Positions 11,179 through 62,429 of a DNA stretch of 64,000 nucleotides are shown piece by piece. Within the stretch, counting starts at the first letter, position 1. Each line of letters starts with the position of its first letter. Location of the stretch: positions 53,237,746 to 53,301,745 of the forward strand of contig OX345636.1 of NCBI GenBank assembly GCA_947044365.1, given 5' to 3'. This DNA is from Petrosia ficiformis. Its lineage: Eukaryota; Porifera; Demospongiae; Haplosclerida; Petrosiidae. Made by a program: the position numbers and the translations under genes. Under the pieces are notes generated by a model that worked only from the letters and a program-made list of their open reading frames with translations, was not told the DNA's origin and did no database searches.

Positions 11179-11620
11179 TTTCTTTCATTGATAGTCTTTT
11201 AGGATATAAAGTTATAACAGTTTTAATGCCCATAAATGTTTTTCAAATTTATATGTAACAAAAGTATTGTTTGTTTCATACACAAACTTTATTATATTTA
11301 GAGTAGTGCTTTGTATCACTTTGCCACATAGGCGAGGGTCCCGTCCCAACGGCACTCGTATTTATTAGTAAGGCTGACATAATTACATTATGCTAAACTG
11401 GCCATTCTTAATAGTAGTGACACCTGTTGGGATTCTGTTGAGGTCACCTTTTTACTAAATGTACAAGTATATACAGTATATATAGTTGATTTACACAAGT
11501 ACATGTCCTTCCTAAACTAACTCACACACTTATATTCTCATCATATCCTTATACATATACTTATATCTTCATTTTCATACTCTCTCACACATATAGTAAG
11601 TACTTTTATCATAATACTGA

Positions 11621-12912
11621 TGTGAGAGGGTGTGTAAGTGAATATTCGTTAGAGAAGATTTTCGAATCTCAATTTCGTTCATCAGCCCCTGTCGTATTGA
11701 CTATTGATGAGATAAGTACTGTGGTTTACATTGCATATACAGAGGAAGGGGCTTATTTGTTTCATAAATTATTAACAGGTGCAGGAGTGGAGTGACCATT
11801 ATATTTGGATGATGAGAATCTCGAAGAGTCCTTAGGTTTTTGTGTCAATTGGGAAACCTCTATGCATAGACATAATAACATTTTGATATCCTGTCCTTCG
11901 AAAAATAATAATTTCCTTGTTGGTCTGATTAAGGAGCAAAATAGAGAAGTGACTGTTAGGAATAGTCCTGCAGTCAATGTCTATGATGAAGATATGTATA
12001 TTACTCTCGATAAGTTTTATGTTACCATCTACACTAATGAGTTTGAGAGTATCCATTCAATTAATACACCCTCATCTATCATTGTAGTGGATTATGTTCG
12101 TATTGAGGAAGATCTTATCCTTGTCCTTGTGTCTCATACACACATCTTCAAATTCAACACCTCGTTGCCTTATGTGGATGAAAATCTGGAGCTGTTAGTA
12201 ACTGCGACGATTTTATGTCTTACTGGAGAATGCCAAAGCTATTTAATAGATGAAAAGTTCTTGGCATACACATTCTCAGACAATGGATGGAATACTTCAA
12301 GGGTAGTTAATATTGTAACTGGCGAGCATGTAGGACATTCAGTGTACCACCAGTATTCTCCATTACTGTATAATATAGCATACAACAACGGTAGTATTCC
12401 AATGGTTATTTTACCCACTTCTACTACAGACAAGGAAAATATGTCTAGCAGTATTACTTCATTGGAAGTTATTAATGCAACTATAACATATTTCTCGTCA
12501 AATAAAACCACAGATCCAATTCCTGAGAATCATTATTTCTTAATATTATATACTGTTCCTCCATGTGCCTTCATTCTCTTTGTCATTATAGTTATAGTGA
12601 TGTTAGTGGTGTGGTGTAACAGATCAAATAAGATGGAATAGTCCTTCACCTCCACCATCTGAAGAGAGTTCCATCTCCAATTTACAGATATTAAATACCG
12701 TCGATCCACCATATTTTACAGGTTTAGAAGAGAGGGGTGTGCAGCAAAAGGATGCTCTTGTTAATGATGCGTTTTTGATTAAAAATTTTTCGTCGACTAC
12801 GTTATCTGAAAATGGGAATGATATTCCTCTTCAGAGGGTAGCATGTCTACGTTCTCTTCCTATTCAAGAAGTAAGCTACAGAGAACTCCCAATCCAGGAA
12901 CAAATTTCGTAG
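11621..12912 (+). pseudogene. Broken second copy of the membrane-protein gene
   Basis: Homology to the exon at 5421-7054 begins exactly at the duplication junction (frame EYSLEKIFESQF, matching SYELESIFESQY of copy A), so the first roughly 120 residues of that exon are missing. An in-frame TGA lies at 11793-11795. The frame then runs LDDENLEESLGFCVNWET through an ectodomain and a helix (FLILYTVPPCAFILFVIIVI) to a TAG after NRSNKME. The cytoplasmic tail is still readable in the next frame (WNSPSPPPSEESSIS to LPIQEQIS, stop at 12912), so there is also a frameshift. The copies differ substantially in the ectodomain. It is a pseudogene by structure, although a shorter product cannot be excluded. 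Confidence 0.8.
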
Positions 12913-13165
12913 TTCAAGAATGGGAAAGTATTCCAACTGTATTGCATATTTACTAAACTTAATGCAATTACATCATACTTTACATCAATATTTCTTCTGG
13001 AATGTCAAATTCTTTATATTACAAGAGGACATTAGACCATGATTTCAAGATTCATTGTGAAATTAATTATATAATAAGTAGGTAATAGTGCATAATTATA
13101 ATAATAATTATTATTATTATTATTTTGGTCAATCACGTGACTCATTGTAGTACCGAACAATGAAC

Positions 13166-52389
<39,224 letters not shown>

Positions 52390-53580
52390 GTCCATACATT
52401 ATTGGATAGCTGTTTTAATATTCAAAATGAACATTAATTACATTGTAACTACAATTGATTATTATTATTTTATTTTAAAATGTGTTCACGAGTTATTGTA
52501 TGTGCAATAATAATTTTACAGAGAATGACAGTTAAAATGTCCACAAAGTGTCCATATTGTAATAATGTTAGTTATTAACATTGGCAGTTTGTTAGTGGTG
52601 TAATAACAGCATGATAAGTTGATAATGATTTATCATGCATTGTGCTTGCATGGGCTCCTGCTAGAAATTAACCCTTGCTTGTGTGTGTGGGTGGAGCAGA
52701 GTGTTAGTTAGGTTTTCTGTCTGTCTGCCTGTCCATCTTTTATCAAACTTTCTGGACAACTAAAAACTTCCATCAGCTCCTTTTAATAAAATAAATGATG
52801 GGCTTTTTGCAATAGTATACCTGAATGCTATTTTTAATTTTTCAATGGCATAGGAATGGGGCAGTGGTGTAACTGAACCCATGCCCACACTCGCCATAAC
52901 CTGTGCAACACAAACAAAAATTAAAAAAAAAAAAATTATTACATATTTTTAATTTCTTAATAGCCACACTTGTCATTTCAATTCATGATCAGTGTAATGT
53001 AACAGAAATAAAGCCACAAGCCAAGATTTCCCTCAGTTTTATCTTTTTAACTCTGAAAACCCTCAGCTTCTGCGGGACTGCACCCCCCAGCCTCCTGGCT
53101 TTACAACTCTTAATTTCTTGGCACTGCCATCACTAAACACTCAGTTACGCCACTGATAGGGGGCTTCAATTTTGGTGAGGCCAGTAGTCTGGTACACGTG
53201 ATAGTTATTAATGCTATTGGTCCCCCCTCCCCCATTTAAAAACGTCTATGTGTTGTCACTGTTAAGGTGTCATGTTATCAATAATAATATTGAATACTGT
53301 TTAAGAGGGTGTATGAATGGAACTGCCATGTAGTGCTACAAATCACATATATAGAGCATGGCAGTTTCAGTTATATCTTTTAATAGACTAATTAGTTGCT
53401 TTAGTCTACACTGCAAAAACAAAATTGTTAAAATAACTATTTTATTGGTTAGTAGCTAGCTACAGTTACATGGATTTAACAAATTAGTCAGTTATTCAAC
53501 AATAATTATTAGTTGAAGCAGTATAATTTTGGTGAGGTCTACTCGTATTTCATACCAAGAATGTACATAATTTACCAAAA
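52390..53580. other. ACO1 3' flank, no further gene
   Basis: A+T-rich 3' untranslated and intergenic sequence. AATAAA occurs at 52785-52790, a plausible but distant poly(A) signal about 400 bp past the stop; nearer ATTTTA-rich sequence could also serve. No coding exon is recognisable on either strand. Confidence 0.45.
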
Positions 53581-53589
53581 TGTACTTCA

Positions 53590-55640
53590 AAATGGGCGAG
53601 GAGAAAAGTGCCTGTGTATTTCAGCTGTTTCCAAATAATGGATTACTTTTCTGATTAGATCTTTCCTTTTAAGTGGTTTTAGTACTTCCAGAATTCTTTC
53701 CATTTTACTTCATGTAAACCAGTGAAATTTCTTAACATGTGACTTTCATTATCAAATTTTTGAGGCAACAACTTCTCTCTCTTTAACCCTTACAGCACTG
53801 AGCTTGTTTTTCAAATTACTTCCCATTTCCAACACTGGCAACTCTATTGCATATATTTTGGCCACCGTTCACTTTCTCTACCCCAAACTTGGCTCCTTTT
53901 CCGACATGGAGCACTACTTCTACCAAGTTGCTTACCGGGACTCGAAAGAGCGCTTTGTAGGATTAAATCAAATGCAGTGCTCTCCCTCTTTTGACTGGAA
54001 CTGGGGCAAGCAAGTCATTTTCATGGGCTTGTGCCTGACATCAATTACAAGGATTTGGAGGGCTTTGTAATGCTAGGAACACACTCTGAACCATGTAGTG
54101 GTGAAATGTCACATATATGTGACATCAGTGTTCTAAGGGTTAAGGAGGCACTTGGGTAATTAGCATATTCATTAATTGGTATACATTTCTGATTACTGTT
54201 ACAGTATATGTTTAGGTAACTTGTTCTAATTATCCACACGCGCTGTTGTTCTGATATTTTGAAAACGAAGACTGAAGTGTTTGGCAACGGTCCGATTTTT
54301 CTTTTACCACTGTTGGTTTTTGAGTCACAGTACATTTTACAAAGTGAAATGCTCATTTCAGATATCCTAGAAGCTGTATTTAAAAAAGGAGACCGTTGCT
54401 GTGTAGACTAAGGTAAGTTACGAGAGTAGAACAGGTTTCAGAGATCCTAGAAACTGTATTTAAAAAAGGAGATCGTTGTTGTGTAGACTAAGGTACATGC
54501 AAGTTATGAGAGTAGAACAAGTTTCACGTCGGTAGATTTCATAGATTTGTCAAATACATTACCTCTAGCTGATAGAAACAGTTGTGAGACGGAGAGTGCT
54601 ATCAAGACAAAATCAGTTCTGTGTTCAGAGGTCAGCAAGACTATCAAGCAGTTTTTTTAGTGAGAACAAATATGCTAATTACCCTAGTGCCACCTTAAGT
54701 GCTCACTATTTATTTATACCTGCTTTTGAAACCAACAACATGGAAGAAGACTGCATGTACATTCTTCAGGCAGAAATGACAGCGACTTGAATCTTGGATC
54801 CAAAAAAGTAGCCATGTTGAGAATCTTAAGTTGAGCTTCACAATATCTTTGATTAAGATTGCTCAATATACTCTTTCATAGATTTGTTGTCAGAAGAAGT
54901 GGGAGCAAGGTAAGTATTTTTTAACTTGTATAGAAGTGGCCAAACTGTTTAAATTGTTATCCACTTTTCTCCTCCCAAAGTTTCCGTTATTTTTACTAAA
55001 GGTTTCATTACTGTAAAGTACGTTTCCATGGCTGTAAACTCTTGATTAGATGGCACTAAATCACCTCTGCGGAGTTCTAGTAGTGCTGCACACAATGCCT
55101 TTTATTGATCTACCACCATATAGTAAGTCGAATTCCATCTCGTACCAGCATCTTGAATCAGGCTGTGTTGAGGGAGGTAGAGATTTATCTGTTTTTAGTT
55201 TAATAGATACGTAGATTTGGAGGAGTGGCTGAAGTGAGTGACGAGTCTTTTGCATCTCCCAATTGGTCTTGATATTTCTGGAATTTTGACTGCCTCTAGT
55301 ACAGTCAGTTGCAATGTGTGACTGAAACAACTGATATGTGGCCATTCGAGATCATTAATAGCACGAACAACATTCTTCTCATTGTCTGTAACTACTACGT
55401 AACAGTCCCCACTGTTCGACAATTTCCTGAAGCTCCAGCATGATGTTTTCTGCACTATGTGATTCAACAAACTCTCGTGTCTCCAATAAGCAACTCTCAA
55501 GTTTGAATTCGGTTGTTATGAAACGGACACTTATCCCAGCATATGATTGATTGGCTCTTGATGTCCACATGTCAGTAGTCAATACAAAGTAATCTGCAGT
55601 AGATACATTTGCGTTTATTTTCTGTTTTTCTCGCTCATAA
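53590..55640 (-). pseudogene. ZBED/hAT transposase relic, copy 2
   Basis: Second copy of the 47147-48700 unit, in the same orientation and extending further toward the N-terminus: YEREKQKINANVSTADYFVL, TTDMWTSRANQSYAGISVRF, ESCLLETREFVE, then frameshifted pieces of the HISCFSHTLQLTVLEAVK region. It contains a piggyBac-type MITE (53787-54139) and a local tandem duplication of about 80 bp (54357-54435 and 54436-54520). Confidence 0.8.
53787..54139. mobile_element. piggyBac-type MITE, copy 3, with empty-site control
   Basis: 353 bp flanked by TTAA at 53783-53786 and 54140-54143. Ends are CCCTTACAGCACTGAGCTTG and ATGTGACATCAGTGTTCTAAGGG. The paralogous hAT relic at 47357-47375 reads CTCTCTCTTTAAGGTGGCGC with one TTAA and no element. 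Confidence 0.88.
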
Positions 55641-55649
55641 ATTACTGGG

Positions 55650-56450
55650 AAGATAGTTTACAGACAGGTTGGTTGATACCTGAGTTCAAATGTATGTAAC
55701 AGATGTTGAAATCCCTTATCTTCCACGGTGTCTAGTGGTTGCATATCCTTTGTTATGAAATAAACCAAAGACTCTGTGATCTTGATCCACTTTGGAGATG
55801 AACTGGGCATTGGATGGTGGCTTTAAAAGCTCTCTATAATAGTAGTCTGCCCTGGTGTACTAGGTTTGGGCTTATGTGGTTCCTCACCTCGGATTACATC
55901 TTTATATGTAGTACTATGAGCATTCTGAAGATGAAATCTTATGTTTGAGGTATTTCCAGATTATTTTAGAATTTTGGGACAAGTTTACAATGAAAATACT
56001 TCCTGCTTTTTCTGTCTTCAATAATTTTACCACTAGAGTAAAGTGTCAATTATCGGACACCACCCATACTCGGACGCTATAGCGCTCTCTCTACCACTGC
56101 AACTGGAATTACTACACCACAGTAAGAAAGTATAGTAAGTAATATCTCTGCATACCAAGTTTCATGACGATTACTTGCTTGGTCTTAGAGTTATAAGCTT
56201 GCAAAAATGAAATTCGGACTCGCTTATGATCGGAAAAATTAATATATTGACGGACAGCTATCTATACGTCTTATAGAACTGCTGGAAATAAATGGTTACT
56301 GTACCGTAAGCTGCAACAACATCTACTCTAGTCATAAACCAAATCTCGTCTCTTAAAGTTGCTTGACTGATTTTTTGTATTCAACTATCTGGGCCATTCT
56401 GAGCAATCAATAAGATACCTACTAACAGGTTTATTTTTTTATATTTCCAC
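55650..56450. other. No gene recognised
   Basis: Probable further hAT relic at the left edge, then A+T-rich sequence with short frames only. A stretch at 56040-56260 (GGACACCACCCATACTCGGA, then TTCGGACTCGCTTATGATCG) looks like part of an interspersed repeat, but no ends could be set. Confidence 0.4.
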
Positions 56451-56454
56451 CTCT

Positions 56455-57465
56455 CCCACCTTGGGAGGTTGATATGTTTAGGTTATACACCTAGGTAAAG
56501 GTTTCTACTTGATTTATCAAACCGATGGCCGAAGGCACGAGGTTTCTTTAAATCAGTAGAAACCGTACCGAGGTGTATAACCGTCTTCTACCATGAAACG
56601 CGCGCGAAATATAGTAACTAAGCAAATCTTTGCGCATGGCAACAGTAATTACAGTATACAGAATTTCACTAACCCAGTATGGATTTCTGTGACTCCTTAG
56701 ACAAGTAACTGATTAACACTTTCAACGCAAATAACAGAAAGAGCTCTCACTAGCATACATGTGGCAGACTTCCGGCTCCTCCTCCATTCTAGATTAAGGT
56801 GTGGCTCTTCAGGGAGCGCTCGCGCTCACCCAACTCTCATACGAGATCGAGAGACTATCGAGGAATGTGAATGCTAAGGCCTCGATCACAAGCATACAAA
56901 CAGGTGTCAGATGATCAGAAAGAACAAGTGTCAATACTCACTCTGGTGCCCACCCATTAGCTGTCTATCCACCAGTAGCAATATTACTGTCAATTGTAAC
57001 AGAAATTACTGAACAGTACAACTACTTAGAGCATTAACACAAATAATGCTATAACATAATTCATAATAATTGTTGTATATAATTATATTATAATAAAATA
57101 TCATGGAAAAATAATAAGAAGAAATAACAGAAAACAATATTTCCTATCTCCCAGCAATGAGTGGGAAATTCAGTAAAAGTGACTAATCAAATTGATTAAA
57201 ATAAGAGGTTGATAACTAGTTATCGAACCTCCCAGGAACACTTATCAAACCTCCCGGGAACACTTAGTTTGTCTTGCTTTGTTTTGTGTACCTGTGTAGT
57301 TCAGGGTTCTCAGGAAGATCAGCTTTTGTTGATGAGACTTCCCTGATTAAATAACATTTTACCTACCTACCTACCTACCACTTATCAACCTCTCAGTAGG
57401 TTTCAGTGTAATTTAGCAACCTCATTTACTGCAATCTGATTGGTCAGTTTACTATAGGCATGGTG
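56455..57465 (+). mobile_element. GGTTATACAC foldback element, copy 1 (plus orientation)
   Basis: Contains the hairpin GGTTATACACCTAGGTAAAG, GGTTTCTACTTGATTTATC, loop 56520-56542 (ACCGATGGCCGAAGGCACGA), and the return arm to GAGGTGTATAACC. Next come TCTACCATGAAACGCGCG, CAAATCTTTGCGCATGGCAA and, near 57185, AATCAAATTGATTAAAATAA with GAGGTTGATAACTAGTTATC. The reverse-complement copy is 62430-63195. A retroelement-like tail (57270-57382) interrupts the right end. Confidence 0.75.
57270..57382 (+). mobile_element. Probable non-LTR retrotransposon 3' tail
   Basis: CAGGGTTCTCAGGAAGATCA, then TGTTGATGAGACTTCCCTGA, TTAAATAACATTTT and (ACCT)n. A stem-loop followed by ATTAAATAA and a short microsatellite is typical of CR1/L2-like 3' ends. 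No reverse transcriptase is present. Confidence 0.4.
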
Positions 57466-58700
57466 ATTATATTTCATTATGAGATGTACCAAACAGGACA
57501 TACTCTATAAACTATTATAATAACAATTATGAGTAATTATTATCTGTCTATGAAAACATGTTATCCAGCTACTTGGGAATTCTCATGCTAAGCCCTTTGT
57601 TCATATAAAGTATTGATTATATAAGTTATTTTCTGTCACATTAATATACATTATGTTGGTAGCACAAACTGTATCAGTTCCTTACTGTGTACACTGTATA
57701 ACTCACTAAATCCTGACACTGTTGGCTACTTGTAAGTAACCACAAACATGTACAATGTACTCAATGGATAATTATGCATTTGTACTTTTCACTGGAATCA
57801 TAGCATCATACAACATACATTCAAATACTGCGATAATTTGTGAATAACCTATCAATAACAGGTGGGTATTCCCTAATCTTATAGACATCCATGTGAACTA
57901 TATACTATCAATCAGTTTTGCTTGTAATGAAAATATTCTAATAAATGAACAGTGCTGAAGATATGTTGAAATAAATTACTTCATTAATAAATTACTTGAC
58001 ATTTATACTATTGAATGACATATAGTCATTATCCTATATAAATGTTACTAAGGCATGAGCAGATATGATTGGCTGCAATCTCTTTTAACATGCATAACCT
58101 TCTATCTAAACAGCAACTTACATATTAAAGGATGATACTGAAGTCCTATTTCACTTTTCAACTTACTTGGAGTGTCAATAGTAATATACTTGTGATATTT
58201 TGAACTGTTCTTACACTTTCCACTCATGAGATTCATCTACCACTATTTGCCATTGTTGTCCAGTAGTCCACCAGCCAGTATACTGATTATGATAGTTTGA
58301 ATGTATTAAAATAATAAATTTATGACAGATAGACACAATATCAAATGAATTTTGTAACTATCCCACCTGTTAGATAAAATTAATATGCAAAGAACAAATT
58401 GTCTTACTAAGAGGGTTTTAGCTTATAGTTATTGCAATAGACTTGTAATTAACAAATGATTACAAATGATTACAATACATTGACACCAGTGTAGTATTTA
58501 TAATATAAAATAACCATACACTTTTTACTGTGATGTATGTAAATATGTTTGTCCATAAGTATGTATATGTATAAGTATAATTAAAACAGATTGTGTGTCA
58601 GTTCTATATATCAACTCTATAACTCTATGTCTTATCGTTTATCTTAACATTTATCTTTAAAGAGATCATTACTACCTCCACTAGAAATGTTGAAACTTGT
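57466..58700. other. 3' flank of the receptor gene, nothing recognised
   Basis: A+T-rich, with only short frames. No repeat with definable ends was seen. Confidence 0.45.
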
Positions 58701-58717
58701 TTGACATGTATCTTCAT

Positions 58718-61715
58718 CTATGTAGTATGGGTGGAAGTTGTAGATCTATCGTCTATTGCAATATTTGGTACTACCGTACTGTCCATAGCCAGTGTGTTAC
58801 TTTCAGACTGATCGCGTGTTTGCTTATCCTGAGTACTCTTAGTAGATTGGATCTTTCCTTTTTTAAAACCACAACAGAAGAAAGAGTAATATCGAAGTAT
58901 TATTTTCTTTGTTCCTAGAAACATTATACTTACCATTAATGCTTGTGTTGAGTTGAGAATAATAAATGGATACCAGGGCCATAATTGATTAGCTAATAAA
59001 GCAATGAAACCAAATATCCAGGTAATACCAAGAACTGTAAATATTGCCATGACGATACGTATTTGTGTACTTCGTTGTGATTTCACGTATTTTGAGTCTG
59101 GTGATGCTACACAGATTAAAATCACCACGGTTACGAAAAGAAAGATATTCAATAATATTGATAGGAAAATGGGAACCACAAATGCAATGATAAGAGAAAG
59201 TGTGTCATTAATCCAACACAATCCACGAGACCCATCTATATCTGTTCCATATCGTACTGCATCATCTATAGTATAGTTCACTATTATAGTTAGTATTGTT
59301 ATTAATAGTGGTATACCCCATCCCAAGATAACATACATGATAAGTAGTTTATTTTTGGATGATTTCTTTTCATCTCGTTTCATCTGTATAGCCATGGTAA
59401 ATATACGAGTATATTCCACACCTAATATATTCATCCAGCTAAATCGTGAGAGAAAGAAGAAGTGTCTGATAATGGCTGTTGCAGTACAGAACTCCACTGA
59501 TCTGATTACAGGTGTTATAGAACCACCAAGCAAAAGGAACAAGTCACTAACAAGAAATGCCACAGCTAGATTCATTAATAGTTTACTGGGTAATGTTCGA
59601 ATTTCTTTGAATATCGTATATGTGAAGAGTATCATTAAACTACCAATAATTGATAATGAACAACCAATATAAGTTAGTTCAGTGAATCCTTTGGGATATT
59701 GAAGAAATGTCACTGTAGTGTTGATTTCTATTTCACCTGTTCTATTAAAGTCTACACAAATCAGTGGACGATCATTAGCATCATATCCAATGACTGGATA
59801 TACTTCTCCTTGAAAGAGTACAGTAGATTCATCAATTAGCTGATACTCTAACTCATCAAGAGCTATTGATGTACAATTTATTGTTCCAGCAGTAAAATCA
59901 GTTTCATTTCCATTTGATATATTAAAATCAGTGGGTATAGTTGGTTTTACTGTAGAGGTAGAAGTTGGCTCTTCTGTGGGTGTTACACAGACTCCATCAT
60001 TAAATTGGGATCCAACTGGACATACAATCATTCTACAGCCAGTAACTGGATCAAATATCTCATTTCTTGAACAAGTGATAACTTCTGTTTTTGAAATCTC
60101 TTTTGATGAGATACTAACTACTCCACTACCCTGTATATCAAGAATTGCACTAAATGGAGGAGGTCCCGGGACTGTGTAATTAGAAAAGAGTAAAGAATAT
60201 ATATTGATTATAATATACACTGGATATGATGCAAAGAAAAATGTTAAAATAACTAATTTTGCTTTATTTAATTGGTTGTGTAGGTTGTTATGACTGCATG
60301 GTGACATATATGTAATTATAATCCAATTTCAATTATCCTTATACTGTCTAATAGATACAAAGAAGCAGAATAACATTTTAATTAACTCATTTTAGGTTCC
60401 CAGACCTTCTATGTGCATCTAATATGGACATGATATTTGATTATAGTACAAAAATCTATTATCATTCATTCATAACAATAACCTGTATGACTAATATTAA
60501 ATTATAATTTACATCCCTGCAACTATACTAACAATTCCATTTTTGCAGTGTATCTGCTATATAATATATATTTATATATATATATATATAGTAGAAAACC
60601 TCATCTGTATGGTGTCCTGCTGAAAGCCAGGCTGGTATATATATTAGCTAGGCTACTCTGGTAAAATGGCTAGTTCCTTATTCCATTTAATGTGAATGAA
60701 ACAAAGGTAAACAAGTAGTTTAGTATCACAGTAAAAAATGCTAGTTATGCATAAATATAACTGTATGACATTCTAGCTGACTTACATTTCAGCATTAATT
60801 AAATCATCAGTTAATAACATGTTAACTATATGACCAAGTATAACATCACTTACTTGATTCATCAATATCTACAAATCCAAATGGATAAACACAAACCAAT
60901 TGCAACTCTGTTAGCCCATTACACTCGGCACACTGTAAATTTCGATACACCTCTGTATATGGTTCATTATAAAAGAAGGGTCACTCATATATTGGTTCAT
61001 AGGGACCATTAATACAACTATTGTTGAGTTGTAAATATTCCGTAAAGTTGAAGTTTATATGAATAATAGAATTATATTGTGGACAGTCTGACACTACAGG
61101 TATACACCATCTTAGAATATCAAGTACTAATGTCTTGTTTGGTGGATCAAATGCACATATACTACAATACTGAAGTATAGTCTCTATTGTAATTGGTTCC
61201 ATCTTTGTTAAATTCTGAAATATTCTTGCACATCGAAGTCTGATCTGCCATATTAGAAGACTTGTAGTATTTATATTGTGACATATTGCACAATATTCAT
61301 TACGATATGTTATTCCAGTGGTAGAATCACTGACTGGAGGTAATGTAGTAAGTGTTGTACAATTATTACCTACACTGGCTTCATACTCTTCATCTGCTGT
61401 CCAATTAAAGGGACACCTGTCTATCATATAGTAAGCATCACCTTGATATTTGGGTTTCAGAAACAAGTATCTACTATTACAATGCATATATTCTGTATAT
61501 ATTTGCTCTTCCACTGATGAAGAAATATTAGTTACATCAAAGCAACAGTCATCATAGACAGAGCAGATCTCATCACACCTGCAGGTTGGCTCTGTTGATA
61601 GTGGTGAAGGCTGACAGGTAATACATGGATAACTGTTACAGAGACCAGTACTGTATAACAACAATAACACAGGCAGATATTTGGAGTACATTTTCACCTC
61701 AGGCCTAATATTCAT
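58718..61715 (-). CDS. Somatomedin-B 7TM receptor, methuselah-like / class B type
   Basis: Two exons: 61715-60854 and 60171-58718, joined by a 682-bp intron (donor GTAAGT, acceptor TTACACAG; joined DESIPGPPPF). Start MNIRPEVKMYSKYLPVLLLL, a signal peptide. Residues about 30-60 form a somatomedin-B-like module (CRCDEICSVYDDCCFD). Then CPFNW, YRNEYCAICHN and LQCAECNG motifs typical of methuselah-like ectodomains, and a Thr/Pro stalk. Seven hydrophobic helices run from TYIGCSLSIIGSLMILFTYT to FIILNSTQALMVSIMFLG, with GITWIFGFIALL as the TM6 signature. A cytoplasmic tail of about 60 residues follows. No GPS cleavage motif is visible. An in-frame TGA at 60981-60983 (after YEPIYE) interrupts exon 1; the frame beyond it is clearly coding (PFFYNEPYTEVYRNLQCAEC). 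The intact product would be about 771 residues at the cell surface. It is either a pseudogene, a null allele, or uses readthrough. Confidence 0.82.
60981..60983 (-). other. In-frame TGA within receptor exon 1
   Basis: Minus-strand codon TGA between GAG and CCC. Upstream 244 codons and downstream 42 codons of the same exon are in one frame, and the exon ends in a consensus donor. Confidence 0.85.
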
Positions 61716-62425
61716 TTGATTCCATACAAATGATTAAAATGGGTGGGTACATGACAAGAAAGTATATTAATTAGTGCAATCATACGATAGCACTGGTTCT
61801 TTATTAACCCTTGCCTTGTGGGTAGAGAGCTACAGTAATCATTTTGTGAATTGTTACATACTAGCTCCGTTAGAAGAATCTTAAAATTAAGAGTGTGTCA
61901 GTGACAACACTGCATGCAAAAACAAATAGTTAAAATAACTGATTTAGTGGTTATACAGTTGCAAGGATTTAACATTTAGTTAGTTGTTCAGAATACATAC
62001 ATCTTATACCACAGATACTTTGTACTAATTATATTCAATTATAGATGAAACACTATAATTTTAGGGTGCATACTAAAGTACATGTTATAGTATCCGGACA
62101 GGAAAAGGCTTTGTAAACTCACAAAAACATAATTTAATTTATATCTTCCAATACTTGGTGCACATTATGTCATAGTAATATACATGCATGTAGCCACAAC
62201 ATCCTCTATGACAATTGGCAAACTAAATTGAAGCTCATGTTATTCCTTGCAACACTAAACCAATAAAATGGTTATTTTAACAGGTGATTTTTTCAGTGAA
62301 TAATATATATATGAATAAATATAATATAAATACAAATGTTTATATGGATGGGTGGGGATGTGACAAGAAAGTATAATTAGTGCAGTCATATGATACAATT
62401 CCAACACTGGCGACTCTATTGCATA
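61716..62425. other. Upstream region of the receptor gene
   Basis: A+T-rich, no gene. A fragment of the piggyBac-type MITE (CCAACACTGGCGACTCTATT) lies at 62401-62430. Confidence 0.4.
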
Positions 62426-62429
62426 TAAT

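Larger units (their letters stand above)
8221..11355. mobile_element. Large insertion in duplicate A, probable unclassified transposon
   Basis: About 3.1 kb replaces about 560 bp of the corresponding sequence in copy B (14455-15015). Both edges carry ACCCTCGCC-like motifs: TTACCCTCGCCGCG at the left, and GGCGAGGGTCCC (the complement) at the right near 11331. An internal inverted repeat pairs GTCGAACCGCAACCGTAC (about 8297) with GGTACGGTTGCGGTTCGAC (about 10522), and GGTTGCAGC with GCTGCAACC. It contains the minus-strand Cys/His-rich ORF at 8957-10088. The exact termini are uncertain. Confidence 0.5.
5785..11620 (+). repeat. Tandem segmental duplication, copy A
   Basis: The unit runs from inside the membrane-protein exon, through the ACO1 exon 1-2 copy (7245-7400) and its following intron, to about 11620. 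It is homologous to 11621-15280. Matching landmarks include the ACO1 exon 2 (85 of 93 bases the same by eye), CTCTCTATGCTGAGACTC, TTAGAACTGGA, and GTAAGGCTGACATAATTAC followed by TTGGGATTCTGTTGAGGTCA. Copy A carries two later insertions (7838-8137 and about 8221-11355) that are absent from copy B. Confidence 0.85.

Noticed and set aside
58697..60179. Plus-strand open frames opposite the receptor exon
   Set aside because: Shadows of the minus-strand 7TM coding sequence; no conserved motifs of their own.
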